Shown one piece after another: positions 1-17,289 of a stretch of DNA of 64,000 nucleotides. Every line of letters begins with the position of its first letter. Position 1 is the first letter of the stretch. Both the position numbers and the translations under genes were made by a program. A model generated the notes under the pieces. The model was not told the origin of the DNA. It saw nothing but the letters and a program-made list of their open reading frames with translations, and made no database searches. The stretch comes from Citrus sinensis (Eukaryota > Streptophyta > Magnoliopsida > Sapindales > Rutaceae): contig NC_068560.1 of assembly GCF_022201045.2 (NCBI RefSeq), positions 24,755,501-24,819,500 on the forward strand. Direction: 5' to 3'.

Positions 1-72
1 TGATATGGAATAAGATTAATGCTCTTGTAGTTCTGTATTGCTTGACTTGCCGTTGGTTTTTTGTTTCACTAG

Positions 73-5664
<5,592 letters not shown>

Positions 5665-6178
5665 GATGTCTCAGTTTGTCAATTGTGAATAAAGAGACAT
5701 TGTTTTTCTTGCTCTCGAGTGATTTAAAATAGGAATGTCAATATTAGGATAAAAAAGAAGTATACAGAAAAAGAACTTGCAGGCAAAATGTTTGTGTTAA
5801 GTAATTTGGGCATTGCTGCTGCCGCCCAAAGATGGCAACAGGGTTTCTTTTTGTACAGAGCAGTTTCAGTAGTGTTCCCGTGGGGTCTAAAACATTGTTA
5901 ATATGTGTATATGTTTCTACTGTTTAAAAGACAGAAATGAAGGTGTAATTACGTGTTATTTGGTGTGGTATAATTATGAATTTTTTTAAAAAAATTATCA
6001 TTACATAGCTGATGAATGATGATCTTTTAAGTCTCCGTTTTGCGCCATAGCAAGAAGTGTTACAAGACTTGTGCCTTAGTGAAAACTAAAGCGATTGAAC
6101 ACAGATAAACACAGAGGATTTTATATAGAGACAAAAAGCATTTCAAAGATTGTTTAATTAGGGTTGCAATAATAAAGC
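5665..6178. other. convergent 3' region between kinase and GNAT gene
   Basis: Gap between two genes that face each other. It should contain both 3' UTRs. AATAAA occurs near 5,690 on the plus strand and several poly(A)/poly(T) runs are present. No coding signal or repeat is apparent. Confidence 0.5.
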
Positions 6179-6688
6179 TTAGTCAGTCTCCACTGTGCTG
6201 AAAACAACAATGTCTACACTTTTCCCCTTAACAAAGAAGTACTTCCTAAGAAGACCTTCTCTAATAAACCCAGCTTTTTCCAGCACTTTTTGTGAAGCTT
6301 TGTTTTCAGAAAAGACCAAACCTTCAATTCTATCCAAGTACTTCAACTCCTTAAATGCACAAGCCACGGCGATCTTAACTGCTTCAGTTGCTACGCCTTT
6401 TCCCCAGTATTTAGCACTTATAGCATACCCGATCTCTCCCCTTCGTTCATCTTTCCCGATCCCCGGCATCACATAAATCGACCCAATTGGACGGTCTTTG
6501 ACACAAATAGCTCTATACCAAGGATGAGACTTGATTACTTCCTTGAGGAAGGCCACGGCATCATACCTGAAGGTAAATGTGTTCCATCTGCAATACTTTG
6601 TAACATTCTCATCTCCTGCCCATCCCATGAAGTCATCGACATCGGAAATTTTGAACGGCCGGAGAGTTATTTCTATAGGTTTCAACAT
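6179..6688 (-). CDS. GNAT N-acetyltransferase, RimJ/RimL type
   Basis: Single-exon 169-residue protein that fills one GNAT (Acetyltransf_3) domain, the usual length for plant RimJ/RimL-like proteins. It begins with a beta-strand typical of the fold (ITLRPFKISDVDDFMGW). The acetyl-CoA pyrophosphate loop is visible near residues 94-102 (YWGKGVATEAV, matching the Q/R-x-x-G-x-G/A signature), followed by the conserved NKASQKVLEKAGF segment near residues 128-140. It probably transfers acetyl from acetyl-CoA to an amine or protein N-terminus; the substrate cannot be read from sequence. No targeting peptide is obvious. It is tail-to-tail with the upstream kinase. The start is the first ATG of the frame, just upstream of the first domain strand. 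Confidence 0.92.
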   Translation of the reverse strand: MLKPIEITLRPFKISDVDDFMGWAGDENVTKYCRWNTFTFRYDAVAFLKEVIKSHPWYRAICVKDRPIGSIYVMPGIGKDERRGEIGYAISAKYWGKGVATEAVKIAVACAFKELKYLDRIEGLVFSENKASQKVLEKAGFIREGLLRKYFFVKGKSVDIVVFSTVETD

Positions 6689-6739
6689 GCTCTCAGATTA
6701 TTAAGAGTGCACAACTATGAGAGCTCAAATTTATAGCCA

Positions 6740-7775
6740 TAAAACAGTGGGTCGTTACTTGTCTTAAACTCAATCTATTGACGCAGTACGTGGAGTTTTG
6801 GATGGAAAGCTAAAATTTAAACACTCTTTATGTGTCACAAGACCAAATTGCTCAACTCAAGTTTGGCGGCTTTGGAATTTAAGCTGAAAAGTCAGATACG
6901 GATGTCAAAGATAAGCTACCAGCTGTCACTTGTGTGTCCACCAAAGTTGATTAATATGGAAGAATACGAGTTGAACTGGCAACTAGGGTCGAGCTGAATC
7001 TATTGTAACAAGAAAGTGGTACATTACATTTCAATGAGTTCGATACGTAACGGTTTTTAACGATAGGTAAGCAAATATAATTATAAATAATAAAATAAAC
7101 CTAAAATAGGATTTTAGCAGATGTCTGATTGTATTCCGAATAAGAAACTCACTTTCACTTTAATTTTTAAAAAGTCAAGAGGCAGCCTAAAGTTTAAACA
7201 AATTAAATAGTTTGGCTAAATCCAAAAAATAGGGAGCCCACACATAGTAGAAATTTAGTGAGAGTTGGGAGGGGGCCGCGCGAACGCAGGCCCCCACTGC
7301 CACAAATTATGACGTAGGCTCAACCACTTTGGGTTGACCTTAGGCGGGTGCACCTCCCAAGTGCAATGGAGGCCACCAACCTAGGCCATGGGCCTTCATG
7401 CTCGCCCATTGACCCCGTCCAGGTAAGTATGTTCTTCAGTTGCTTAGCGCTCATTATTTATATCTTTTGTCATAGCTGCCTTTTTGTATCGATTCGATGT
7501 GGGATACATTAGTTTTTTCAATAGCCAAATTACCAAAGCATAGCCATAAATAGATCTCTTTGACAAACACTATCATATTGAGGATCAACTCATACAAGAT
7601 GGCAACAATTGTTCATCAGCCATCACGATGAGCTTGATCCTGAAAAATATTCTATACTATTATTCCGTTAAAGCAAAATTAAAACCTGAGAAATTCAACC
7701 AAAAAAAAAAAAACCATGTAAATCGACTGACGAAAACCTTGAGTAGTTCCTTTAATCATAATGAAAGAGTGGCAG
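6740..7775. other. intergenic, contains a dispersed repeat copy
   Basis: No gene seen. Positions about 7,300-7,435 match 13,780-13,895 (same order of motifs: gggttgaccttaggcgggtg versus gggctaaccttaaacgggtg, then cctcc, aagtgcaat/agtgcaat, caccaacctag, cattgacccc/cattgacccg). Both are followed a few hundred bases later by a cgatgtgggat or cgacgtgggat motif. I read these as relics of one repeat family, perhaps an LTR, but ends and target duplications were not found. Confidence 0.45.
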
Positions 7776-10700
7776 TTACTTCCAACCATCTGACCATTCA
7801 GCTTCATCAGCAAGAGGTTTTGGAGTTTCCGTAACCTCTTCAGCTTGAAATGGTTGTCCGCACGAACCTGAGTTCGAGGAATACGGATCATCTGCACACT
7901 CTTGTCTTTCAGGAGCAGGGCAGCCTTGGTAAGAGTTATTGTCACAACAATGCCACAAAAGCTTGTTCCAGTAAGGGTCCTGCGTTCAGAAGAACCATAA
8001 ATCATTAATTTGCTCAACTGCCTAATATATCATACAATTATGCATACCTAGGCAAGATTAATATTTCAGAAAATCTGAAAGACATCTCTTCAGGTAGTTG
8101 TGTAATGGTGATCGATAAAATATTGTTTAATGAGTGGACAATGTAAATGGCCTCACTAGACACTGTTAATGACGGCAAAAAATGGACTATGCTTCAAAGA
8201 ATAGGCTGATAAAAGAATGTACAGCATTTAATACTGCAGATATCTGCTTCTTTCATATATTCCTCTGAGATTATTCCAAACCATTTTATAATCTAAATGA
8301 ACTTGCAATTGTAATGGTTCGATAAGCAAGCATATTAAATTATAGCATTGGCAATGTACTTAGCAGAGGATATGAGAGTACCTGACAGACTATGTGAGGA
8401 TTCCCAACAATAATAAGCAGTGATCTGGCACGAGTGATTGCCACATTAAATCTCCTTGGATTGCTAAGAAATCCGAGACAGTAAGTTCTGTCAAATTCAT
8501 TGTGTTTGACTGTTGATCTGACAGTCGATACGATGATGACCTCTCTCTCTTGTCCTTGAAATTGTTCAACAGTCCCGACCTTAACATCCGGCATATCCCA
8601 TGTTTCAAGTACTTTCTTGATTTTGAGGACCTGCTGGCGGTAAGGTGTTATAACCCCAATATCTGTCTCATTAAGCTCTGTATTTTCTCTCAGCTTGTTG
8701 ATAATATCGACAACCTTGCTTACCTCGAATCTGTTAAACCATGATGGATTGTTACCTTCTCTTTCATCACAGCCTTGAATACCAAAGAACAGAACAGGAA
8801 AGTCTTTGTTCGGAAAGATGTCCACCTTAGCACTTGACAAGGAAGTGGCATCATCTTTGCACGCCAGTAACACCCCTCCATAGAAGAGCTTCGAAGGGAG
8901 ATCTAGAATTGCAGGATGACAACGATAATTTCTCACCAGCTTTGTAACATAACCTTCATCTTCATTGCGGTAAAATTCACATTCGCAAAGCCTTTCAAGA
9001 TATGATTTTCCTAATCCAAAAGTCTCCGCATCTTTTGAACATATAACCGGACCTAGTTGCTTCGGATCTCCAGCAAGAACAACAACCGTTTGTTTTGTAC
9101 AAAGGTTTGCTATGGGAATCATGCTTTCTGGCTCTGAAGCTTGTCCGGCCTCATCTAAGAAAATGTGAGAAAAATTACCACGTTTGATACCATTTGCATT
9201 AAGTAGAGATGAACTCATATATGTAGAAATGATGATCCTGTAACGCCCCAAGGCCTCGCGTGGAGGGCATTTGAAAATGGACTCCTCAAAAAAGCAGAAG
9301 CGAATAAAATCAGTTGGAACATCCTCATAAGGACGGCTTGTAGCATTCAGCCTAAGTATTTCATTCTCTTTAATCCCAGCAACTTCATTGGAGATGAGTC
9401 TCTCTAACATGTGATCTGCTGCACTGTTTGAAGCAGCGCATACGAGAATCCGACTATGCTCTCTAGTCGAATATACTTGTAAGATTGCTTCCACCAGAGT
9501 CATCGTTTTACCTGTGCCAGGAGGCCCATAAATCACATAGGGAGGCGCACCTTTGCATCCAAGGATGATCTCAACAGAACGCGTCTGTTCCTCATTTAGA
9601 CTATTAAAAGGCACAAATGGGGCTGCCTTAATCGATCTCCGTTTGGTTGATTGTGATGGAAAGAGAAGATTGGGTTCTAAATTCTCTGCTGCTTGAACTG
9701 CTTGATACATCCTCCTCATGTTTATCCTATTATAAGTGAAGCTGACATCGTACAAGCTGCCATTTCTGTGTTGAGTGTGAAATTCTTTGTCGAATTTCAG
9801 GATCACTTCATCAGCCTCGACGCGGTAGATGGAACCCTGTAGACATCCCTTAAATAAGTATAAAGATTTTGAAAAAGAAAGATCAAACTATTCAAAATTC
9901 AATAATATAAGTTCATATGTATATGTATATATATATATACACAACTAAGCCATTGAAAGTAGTTAAGACATCCATGCTCAAGAACAAGCTGATCAAGGCT
10001 CTCCTCAAGCTATGTTTTCAAAATAAATGACCAAAAGAGATATGTATTGTGGAACCATATGCAGTAAAATAAAATCATGAATAGGCAGCATCATGACTTC
10101 AAAAGAGAGAGATGAGATGTAACTTCATTGTCCCATTAGTTTAGAAGCAAGACATGGTTGGGCAAGGAAAAGATTATAAATTTCAAATTGATTGGTGTTT
10201 TAACATTGAAGCATGCTACGGCACTCTTCTGGGAGAAGAAACAATTATTCCAAGACGAGGAACAAACCCGATGCACTTTCTTGGCATCAGCATTTGCGGC
10301 AGCAAGCTTCACGAAAACGAAATCCCCATGCACAAGTGAAGGCCTCCTCTCAGCTAAACCCGGGACATCAAGAGCCAGTAAGTGAGTCCCTTTCCTCCTC
10401 ATGGTGACGCATTCCATGCTATGGCACCGCATATCTTCCTGCACAAAACTAAACAATTTCAGATCCCACTAGAGAAAGAAGAGAGCAGTTAAACATTATT
10501 ACCTCAACTGAGATGGCATTAATTAATTACCTCCAAACGTAGCTCTTCCATAACAAGCAATGTACTGAAAAAAGAAAAATAATTCTTCCTCACCAGGCCC
10601 TCTACCAGAAATTGAGGGAGTATCTTGTTTGCCAGCGACTCACGAACATCATTTGGTATTGGAAATTCGGGGAGCTTATAATAGGAACCTCGTTTTGTTG

Positions 10701-11331
10701 TTCTAGCTTCTGTTGTTGTTCTATCTCGACGCGAGGAAGCAACATATTCATCAACTGCAGACTGCATTTTTCTTGGCACTCTTGAGTATGGTCGATTAGA
10801 AGCCAGAGACCGAGAGACACTGTCTTCAGCAAGCAGTAACACCATTCGTTCAAATCTATCATCCCCGATATCAAATTGCACCACAGATTTATGCAAACCC
10901 ATTTCCTTAGGCTTGCAAGATAACCAAATGGTTAAAGTCCTGAGAGGTTGGAGCACTCTGTCCTCAATAGAGAATCCCTCTAAAAAGCCTTGATCTTTCT
11001 GTGGGTCCGGTTTGCCTGAAGGCGGTTCCATTAGAGATAAAGTGAAAGAATTTGCGGGCTCTGAGCAGTAGATTCTGATTCCCCAAACTTCAACCGGTTC
11101 AGGAGTAGTGTTCTGAATTGTAATTGAACACTTGGAAGTTTCTCCTACAAGAATAGACTGAGGTTTCCCTTGAACAAAAGGAAATGGAACCGATATGATA
11201 ACGGGACCCTCCCCACTTGGATCATAGCTCAAAACTGAGTGATCGTCTTGAAAATCAATAAATCCAATCTCTCTTTTTTCTCCTGTGACAGAGCATTCGT
11301 CGTCCCAACAATCCTTTTCAAGATTGCTCAT
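7776..11331 (-). CDS. SDE3: SDE3-like RNA helicase (MOV10/UPF1 superfamily 1)
   Basis: Superfamily 1 RNA helicase of the SDE3/MOV10 clade, which acts with ARGONAUTE in RNA silencing amplification and antiviral defence in plants. Four coding exons on the minus strand: 11331-10531, 10438-10268, 9836-8382, 7979-7776, in frame for 876 residues. Visible motifs: N-terminal [10 protein letters not shown] and [12 protein letters not shown]; Walker [22 protein letters not shown] (motif II); [10 protein letters not shown] (motif III); [24 protein letters not shown] (motif V); [12 protein letters not shown] (motif VI). Arabidopsis SDE3 carries a long C-terminal tail of WG/GW (AGO-hook) repeats; here the protein stops after one such motif (EWSDGWK). 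A 5' UTR intron is likely: acceptor near 11,369 and donor at about 11,762-11,763. Start chosen at 11,331; an in-frame ATG at 11,352 lies only seven codons upstream. Confidence 0.95.
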
Positions 11332-11369
11332 CGTTCCAATGGTATGAATCAAACTAAGTTCCTGAAATG

Positions 11370-12303
11370 CTTAACATGTACCGATAAAGTAAATACTACT
11401 AACACATAGAACAAAGATACAGCGACAATTCATCACCAAAAATGATCAAAAGGATAACACTAAAGTCACCAGATTATAAAGAACAATAACACTCTTTAAA
11501 GAACAGAATGTTACAAAAGTCTAAAACCAAGAACATCATTCAACCTTTGAAGTCGAACAAATTTTAGTTGGAGTATAATTTTAATCAGTATTAACAACTA
11601 GAATTTCCAACTCTTCACTAAATTAATAGCATCCATTCTCTCGGCCATGATTTTCTCAAAATCAAAATTTAAAAAAAAAAAAAACACAAGCTCATTTGAA
11701 ATACAAGACATGGTAATAGGATTAAACAAACTATAATCTGAAAAGAGATAACAAGCACGAACCTTTGATTGAAAAAAAAGCCTTAAAATCTGAAATGGGC
11801 AGTGAAAAGTTTGAAGCTTCAATGGGCAGTGAAAAGTGAATGTATTAATGCTGCATTTGCATTTGCTTTAAAAAGGAATTGAACTGGCTTTCTACTTCAG
11901 AAGTTGGAAGGACAGAAGAAGCATAAGGAGAGTGAGTAGAAGAAACCGCCTTTCATAAAGACAACGTGTGTTCGAAGTTTCAATGCAAGTACTAACAATA
12001 AGCGCGTTTTCAGAACTAAGAGAATCTCAGATTTTTGTTTCAGTACGTAGAATTAAAAAGAGTGATGCGAATACGTGGCAGGATATTACTGGGTACTTGT
12101 TGGGAGTCAATAGACAGTTTGATGGGTTTACTTTTGCCAAAGGGAAAAAAATTAAAAAAGAAACACGGCTGTTCTGCCCGTTGGATAATAAAGGAAACAA
12201 AAGGAATTGCTGAGCTGTAATCCGGTACACTCAATATCATGATAGACGCTCGCGTTTTAAAAGGTTATTGGCTCAAACCATTCTTTGAGGAGATTCGTGG
12301 TTT
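11370..12303 (-). promoter_or_regulatory. SDE3 5' UTR intron, leader and promoter region
   Basis: On the minus strand an AAAG/GTTCGT donor at about 11,763 pairs with a TTTCAG acceptor near 11,369, giving a likely leader intron. The leader exon runs upstream from there (about 11,764-11,900). Beyond it nothing coding is convincing: short frames at 11,968-12,240 overlap on both strands and match no family I recognise. Confidence 0.4.
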
Positions 12304-12423
12304 GTTATTATGTATTCGATTGTGGCTGATCACTGCTTCTTACTTGTTGCCTTGTTGGAGAAGGGCTGTTATTATGTACTCGATTGTGGCTGATCACTGA
12401 TTCTAACTTGCTGGAGAAGGGCT
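12304..12423. repeat. 64-bp tandem duplication
   Basis: Two adjacent copies, 12,304-12,367 and 12,368-12,423, each starting gttattatgta and containing cgattgtggctgatcactg and ggagaagggct. The second copy differs by a few substitutions and lacks 8 bp. A third, weaker ggagaaggctttgttatt echo lies at about 12,465. Confidence 0.85.
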
Positions 12424-14459
12424 TTCTTAAATTGACTAAGTAAAGAATTTGTGGTCTGTTACTTCTTGGAGAAGGCTTTGTTATTTGCCCCCAGCCGAGT
12501 GCTCTCAAGAGTTTTAAACTTTTAATTTAACTGCCCAGCCGAGTTTGAATCTGGAATAGATAATTAAACAAATTATTATGAACTTTACTTTTTTTTTTTC
12601 CCGCATTGAAGTAGATCTGACTCTACAAAATTCACGCGGACTACCCAAAATCAGTACCCCCATCCCATGGCCTTCTTGATACTACTTGATGATGGAGATG
12701 CATGATGAAAAATGATTTTGATTATGATATAACAAAATATGAAGAAATGAAAAACAAAGTGTGATCAAGATAAGGTGTGCGACTGCATGAGTATTAAGTG
12801 CGTCAAGCTTCTCTACATGCTGGACTTAGGTAGCTTGACATGTGTACAATCGCGTATTAGATCAATTCCTAATGAAAACATATTGATATGAATTCAAACA
12901 TTATTATCTAAAATCTTATTAGAGTCGCCAAAATTTGACATGTTTTATGGAGGGGGCTTGCCAGAATTTAGGGAGATGAGTGATGCTATTGGCATCCCTA
13001 AAAACCCCTCTCATAGAGTTAACAATTTTTTCATTATTCAAAATTACACAAAAGGATAACTGGCATATTTTGAAATAAATATCACTTCTTCAATAATCTA
13101 ATCGCAGGTAGATTAGATGATTTTTTTTTCAAGATGGCTTCAATTCACTATTATTTTAACAATTTTTGTTGATAATTCATTTCTCAACAAAATATTAAAG
13201 GAATTACATCTCTAACTATCGTCAACTATAGGCTGAAACTATATCATGCGAATAATTTGATATTTATAGCTTTTTTTCTTTCATTTTTTTCTCATTAAGT
13301 GTAAGTTTATTTGGTCATGGTTAATTCTCTTCAAATCTTAAAATTAATTTTACTTTAAAACCCAAATTTTTTTCCCTAAAATTACTAGTGCTCAAAGAGT
13401 TGTAACAGTATCCATAATTTTATTATTACAATGCTGGATTCAACCCAATTTTTTTGTTTTTTTTGAAGAGTAAATAAGCAAGAACAAAAAAAAATGTTGG
13501 TAAGGATGGTGAGCAAAAGATTTAAAAAGAGAGAATTTTTTAAATAAAAAGTAAGAGCGTTTAAATGTAAAATTATCTTCTGAATTCTAGGGTCTAAAGA
13601 TAATATCATTTTCTGAATTATGATGGGATATTTGATGGGTGCTTATGGTTTTATTCCACGGAAAAACATATTGATAGCAACCCAAACATTAACCACTAAT
13701 ATCTAAAATCTTATTTGACTCGCCAAAATCTGACATGTTTTATGAGGGGACCTACCAGAATTTCGGACAGAAAGTATGGCCTAGGATCAGCCACCATGGG
13801 CTAACCTTAAACGGGTGTACCTCCCTAGTGCAATCTAGCCCACCAACCTAGCACATAAGTCAAGAGCCATCTTCATCACTCATTGACCCGCCCAAATAAA
13901 TTTGGTTGTAAATTTCTCTGCATTCTTTATAGGCTATGTTTATTTTAAAGATGCTTTGAGGTAGAACACGGATCATAACTATAAACGTAAAATAATAAAT
14001 AATAAAAAAATTATTATAATTTTATTCGTGTGATTATAAAATAATATTTTATTTTAGAGCGGTTCCAACATAGAAAGATCCTTCTTTATTTATAGCTAGT
14101 AGGAAAGCAGCACGATCGTCTCTTCCCGACGTGGGATTAATATAGTCTTTTCATACTTTGTCAAGAGTCGAAAATTGAAGAGTGGAGACTATATGAAGCA
14201 GCTATATACTGTTGCAATTAAAGATGGTTTGATGCAACAAAATTAGAAACAAACGTTGTTTTTACATTATGGTGACAATTGTTCATGTCCAGCAAATGTA
14301 TATTTTGGCATATTCTTAAAAGAAAACAAAAGCATTACGTTTCTAACAAGAATGTTGTTACACGCCATACACAACTGAGAGTTTGATAAAATTTTAGTTA
14401 TGATCAATATGATGTATATCTTGCATAAGAAATATGTTCATGCATGAATTGCAATCTCC
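12424..14459. other. gene-free AT-rich region with dispersed repeats
   Basis: No credible gene. Two direct copies of a ~105-bp segment lie at about 12,883-12,985 and 13,665-13,765 (shared aacatattgat, atctaaaatcttatt, cgccaaaat, tgacatgttttat). The second runs into the repeat shared with 7,300-7,435. Long homopurine and AT stretches fill the rest. Confidence 0.5.
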
Positions 14460-14520
14460 ATTTATTTATTTAAGGCCTTAGAATACATAGTAGGAGAGAT
14501 GTAAAAATACATCAAAATGC

Positions 14521-14883
14521 TTAACAGTTGTATGTACAAGTGCACTTTTGGGGTATAAATGGTGCCGGATGAGAATCACATTGTCCGTCTCCATTGTACC
14601 TATTTTGGCAATCGTCTCTACATTGATCATCGCCGTTGCATGGCCAAGTTTGCACGCAATGTTTAGGTTTATGCCTTGGTTCTTCCGGTCATACCATGTT
14701 TTCATGCACAATATATTAGCTATTAGGCATGCCTTGTGAAAATTTTCATTATAATTACGTACTTAAAACTACTTAATGAAACCATATCACAAAGTTTTTT
14801 AACAAGAGAAATGAAAAAAGAGATTTATCAGTAGAGACTAGGAGACCGAGAGCAAGCAATAAGCAAACTACAGTAAGCTTCAT
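14521..14883 (-). pseudogene. defensin-like cysteine-rich peptide, splice-broken copy
   Basis: Exon 1 (start 14,883) encodes a signal peptide (MKLTVVCLLLALGLLVST). Exon 2, ending at TAA 14,521, encodes an eight-cysteine domain (TWPCNGDDQCRDDCQNRYNG at its core, CTCTYNC at the end). Compared with the intact relative at 28,571-28,939, the donor position reads ATAAAT instead of GT, and the acceptor position reads CCGG rather than GCAG. The cysteine pattern in exon 2 is complete. Probably a recently silenced copy of a secreted defensin-like gene; alternative splice sites cannot be excluded. Confidence 0.7.
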
Positions 14884-15373
14884 TATCTTTTGAAAATATC
14901 AATAGAGTTTTTTTATAGAGTTCTAAAAAAACTTTTGAGAAACTCTTCTAGTTACTTTGATTGGATATCTATCATAGAATAAGGATATGTATTTATAGGG
15001 GATAATATGATTCATACATTAAGTTACCGTGTTCTAAAACAAGAATGTAAATCTAGGAACGGGAATAATTTGAATAAGATAACTATTATGATTTCTTAGT
15101 TTTGGTAAGTAAATCAAGAACTGGTATGACATCACGTAATTAAGTAAATTCTATTTACTTACCAAAACTAAGAAACCATGATAACTATTTTATTCAAATT
15201 ATTCATATTCCTAGCTATATTTACAGTCTTGTTTTAGAAGATAGTGAATGAATGTTTGAGTCATATCATCCCCTATAGATACATCTCCTTATCCTGTAAT
15301 TGATATTCAAGCAAAATAGTTTCTTAAAAACCTTTCAAAACTCGATAAACAACTCTATTAACATTTTCAAAAG

Positions 15374-15714
15374 ATGGCAAAGTTCATTGTTGTTTGCTTG
15401 TTGCTTGCCCTCATTTTTCTTGTTAAAAAAATTTATGATATTGTTTCATTAAGTAGTTTTAAGTACGTAATTATAATGAAATTTTTCACAAGGCGAGTCT
15501 AATAGCTAATATACGACGCACGCAAATAAATAAAAACATGGTGCGCGCAGAAGAACCAAAGCGTAAACCTAAACATTGCGTGCAAACTTGGCCATGCAAC
15601 GGTAATGATCAATGTAGAGATGATTGCCAAAATAGGTACAATGGAGACGGACAATGTGATTCTCATCTGGCACCATATATACCTAAAAAGTGCACTTGTA
15701 CATACAACTGTTAA
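15374..15714 (+). pseudogene. defensin-like cysteine-rich peptide, exon 1 truncated
   Basis: Right-arm partner of the 14,521-14,883 copy. Exon 1 starts at ATG 15,374 (MAKFIVVCLLLALIF). Relative to sister copies, about 30 bp covering the end of the signal peptide and the 5' splice donor are missing, so exon 1 runs straight into intron-like sequence. Exon 2, after a GCGCAG acceptor near 15,550, keeps all eight cysteines and ends CTCTYNC at TAA near 15,714. Judged non-functional because the donor is lost. Confidence 0.65.
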
Positions 15715-16177
15715 GCATTTTGATGTATTTTTACATCTCTCCTGCTATGTATACTAAGGCCTTAAATAAATGAAATAAGACAATAAAGACAGTGGTACCA
15801 TGCTTCAAAAATATTTCTAACAAAAGATATTTACATAATTGATCTTTAATATAAACTCTCAGTTATATATGGCATGCATGCAACAATGCAACATCATTTA
15901 ATTATTTAATTACTTGTATCTAGCTATTTAATTGCATAGCCGGATGATCAACAGGGCAGAATCAAGCTCTTGTAGGATTCTTGTGACAAAACATTATGCT
16001 TTTTCCTTTTAAGAAGATAAAAAAACATAGAATACTTAGTATAACCTGTGGATTGTTAGTTTCTAAATTTCATTGCATTAAACCATCTGTTATTACAAAA
16101 ACACCTACTTCTTGTAGTCTAGTCCTGCAATGAAGTTACTCTTAAATTTAAATTAGCTTCAGTCATTAAAATCTACA

Positions 16178-16675
16178 TGTTGAAAAGTCATGCATGTGGC
16201 ATCCAAATTCAAGAAAGAATGCAAATTTCAAAGAGCTACCAAACAATTGAAGAAAAAATGAAAAGTTGGTAAATTTGTCAAATTTGCCAAATGGACACCA
16301 TTGACAATTTGCTTAGGTTAGGTGGAATAGTAGAGGGGTTGGTGCAATAGTGCCATTGTTTTTCCTATAAATAGATGGCACTTCTTCCATTATAAATCAT
16401 CCCAAAATTGTTAAGCTTATAAGTTTCTAAGCTTTTGAGAGAAGTGTGTATGTGGAATTTATTTTTCCTGCAGAGTGTAAGAGTACATGGTATATTTGGA
16501 TTTCTGGGAAGTGAGATTTGTTACTCAAATATTTATACTCTATTAATTGTTAAATAAACAATTATTTTTTCTTACCTCTGTGGATGTAGGTTTAATTACC
16601 GAACCACGCAATTCTTGTGTCCTTTATTTTTCTATAATTATTTGGTGCCCTTGATTCCGCATTCCGCGCACAACA
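16178..16675. mobile_element. solo LTR, 498 bp
   Basis: Starts TGTTG and ends CAACA, flanked on both sides by the 5-bp target duplication CTACA (16,173-16,177 and 16,676-16,680). It contains a TATA-type promoter (cctataaatag near 16,367) with a downstream R/U5-like region. No internal retrotransposon sequence follows, so it looks like a solo LTR left by recombination. Superfamily is not decided. Confidence 0.9.
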
Positions 16676-17252
16676 CTACACACATGAACTAAATGAAAAT
16701 TGAAAAGAAGAGATAAGAAAACAAATTGTTTATGAGCGAATACAAATGTATGTATAATTGTATAATAGTATATAGGAAACTGATTAACCTCATAAGAAAT
16801 AAAACTAACTGATTAGTTATTGATTCGACATTTTATTACAGTAGAAAGTCGATGTGTATCAGTCAATTGACTTTGTTAAATAAGTAGTATTTATAAATAA
16901 TAATATTCATAAATTCAATTTAGGATATGTAACATGTTCTAATCTCGATTGCCATCATAGGTTTATAACTAAAAGAGACTAAGCGCTAGAGAGAACAACT
17001 AATCTCATATCAAAATTCGTCGACCACTCAACTAAATAGTAATTAAATAATTTTCAAATGTATTTTCTAGAAGATTAAGAAATAAACATTGAATAACACG
17101 TGCATATGTGGCTGAGAACAAATATGAGTAAATGTGGTAGAAGGGTTAAACAGTTTTTGTGAAAAAAAAAGCTACATGTATTGTTGATTAAAGAGACTAT
17201 ATAATAAATAGGAGGTGATGAGTTGTGTTCATCAGTTGAATTAAATCAAATC

Positions 17253-17288
17253 ATGGCGGTGTCGAAAAAGTTCGCATCATATGGCTAA
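17253..17288 (+). pseudogene. remnant of the second small peptide family
   Basis: The ATG and next codons (MAVSKKFASYG, then TAA) match the start of the 27,485-27,664 peptide gene at DNA level. About 400 bp upstream also match the region upstream of the copies at 23.2 kb and 27.7 kb, but in inverted orientation. The frame is shifted by a small deletion, and the homology fades after about 70 bp. Confidence 0.6.
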
Positions 17289-17289
17289 T

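Larger units (their letters stand above)
14460..15780. repeat. 1.3-kb palindrome carrying two divergent peptide gene copies
   Basis: The left arm (from about 14,470) and right arm (to about 15,765) are reverse complements with moderate divergence, centred near 15,120-15,135. Inner arms: ttagttttggtaagtaaat at 15,096-15,114 against atttacttaccaaaactaa at 15,152-15,170. Outer arms: aaggccttag at the left end against ctaaggcctt at the right. Each arm holds one cysteine-rich peptide gene copy, so the two copies are head to head. Confidence 0.85.

Noticed and set aside
11968..12240. Overlapping short frames on both strands upstream of SDE3
   Set aside because: Four mutually overlapping frames of 61-81 residues with no recognisable features; promoter-side DNA is more likely.
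14478..14711. 77-residue frame reading MCMKTWYDRK
   Set aside because: Wrong frame of the defensin-like exon 2; the cysteine-rich frame is the family frame.
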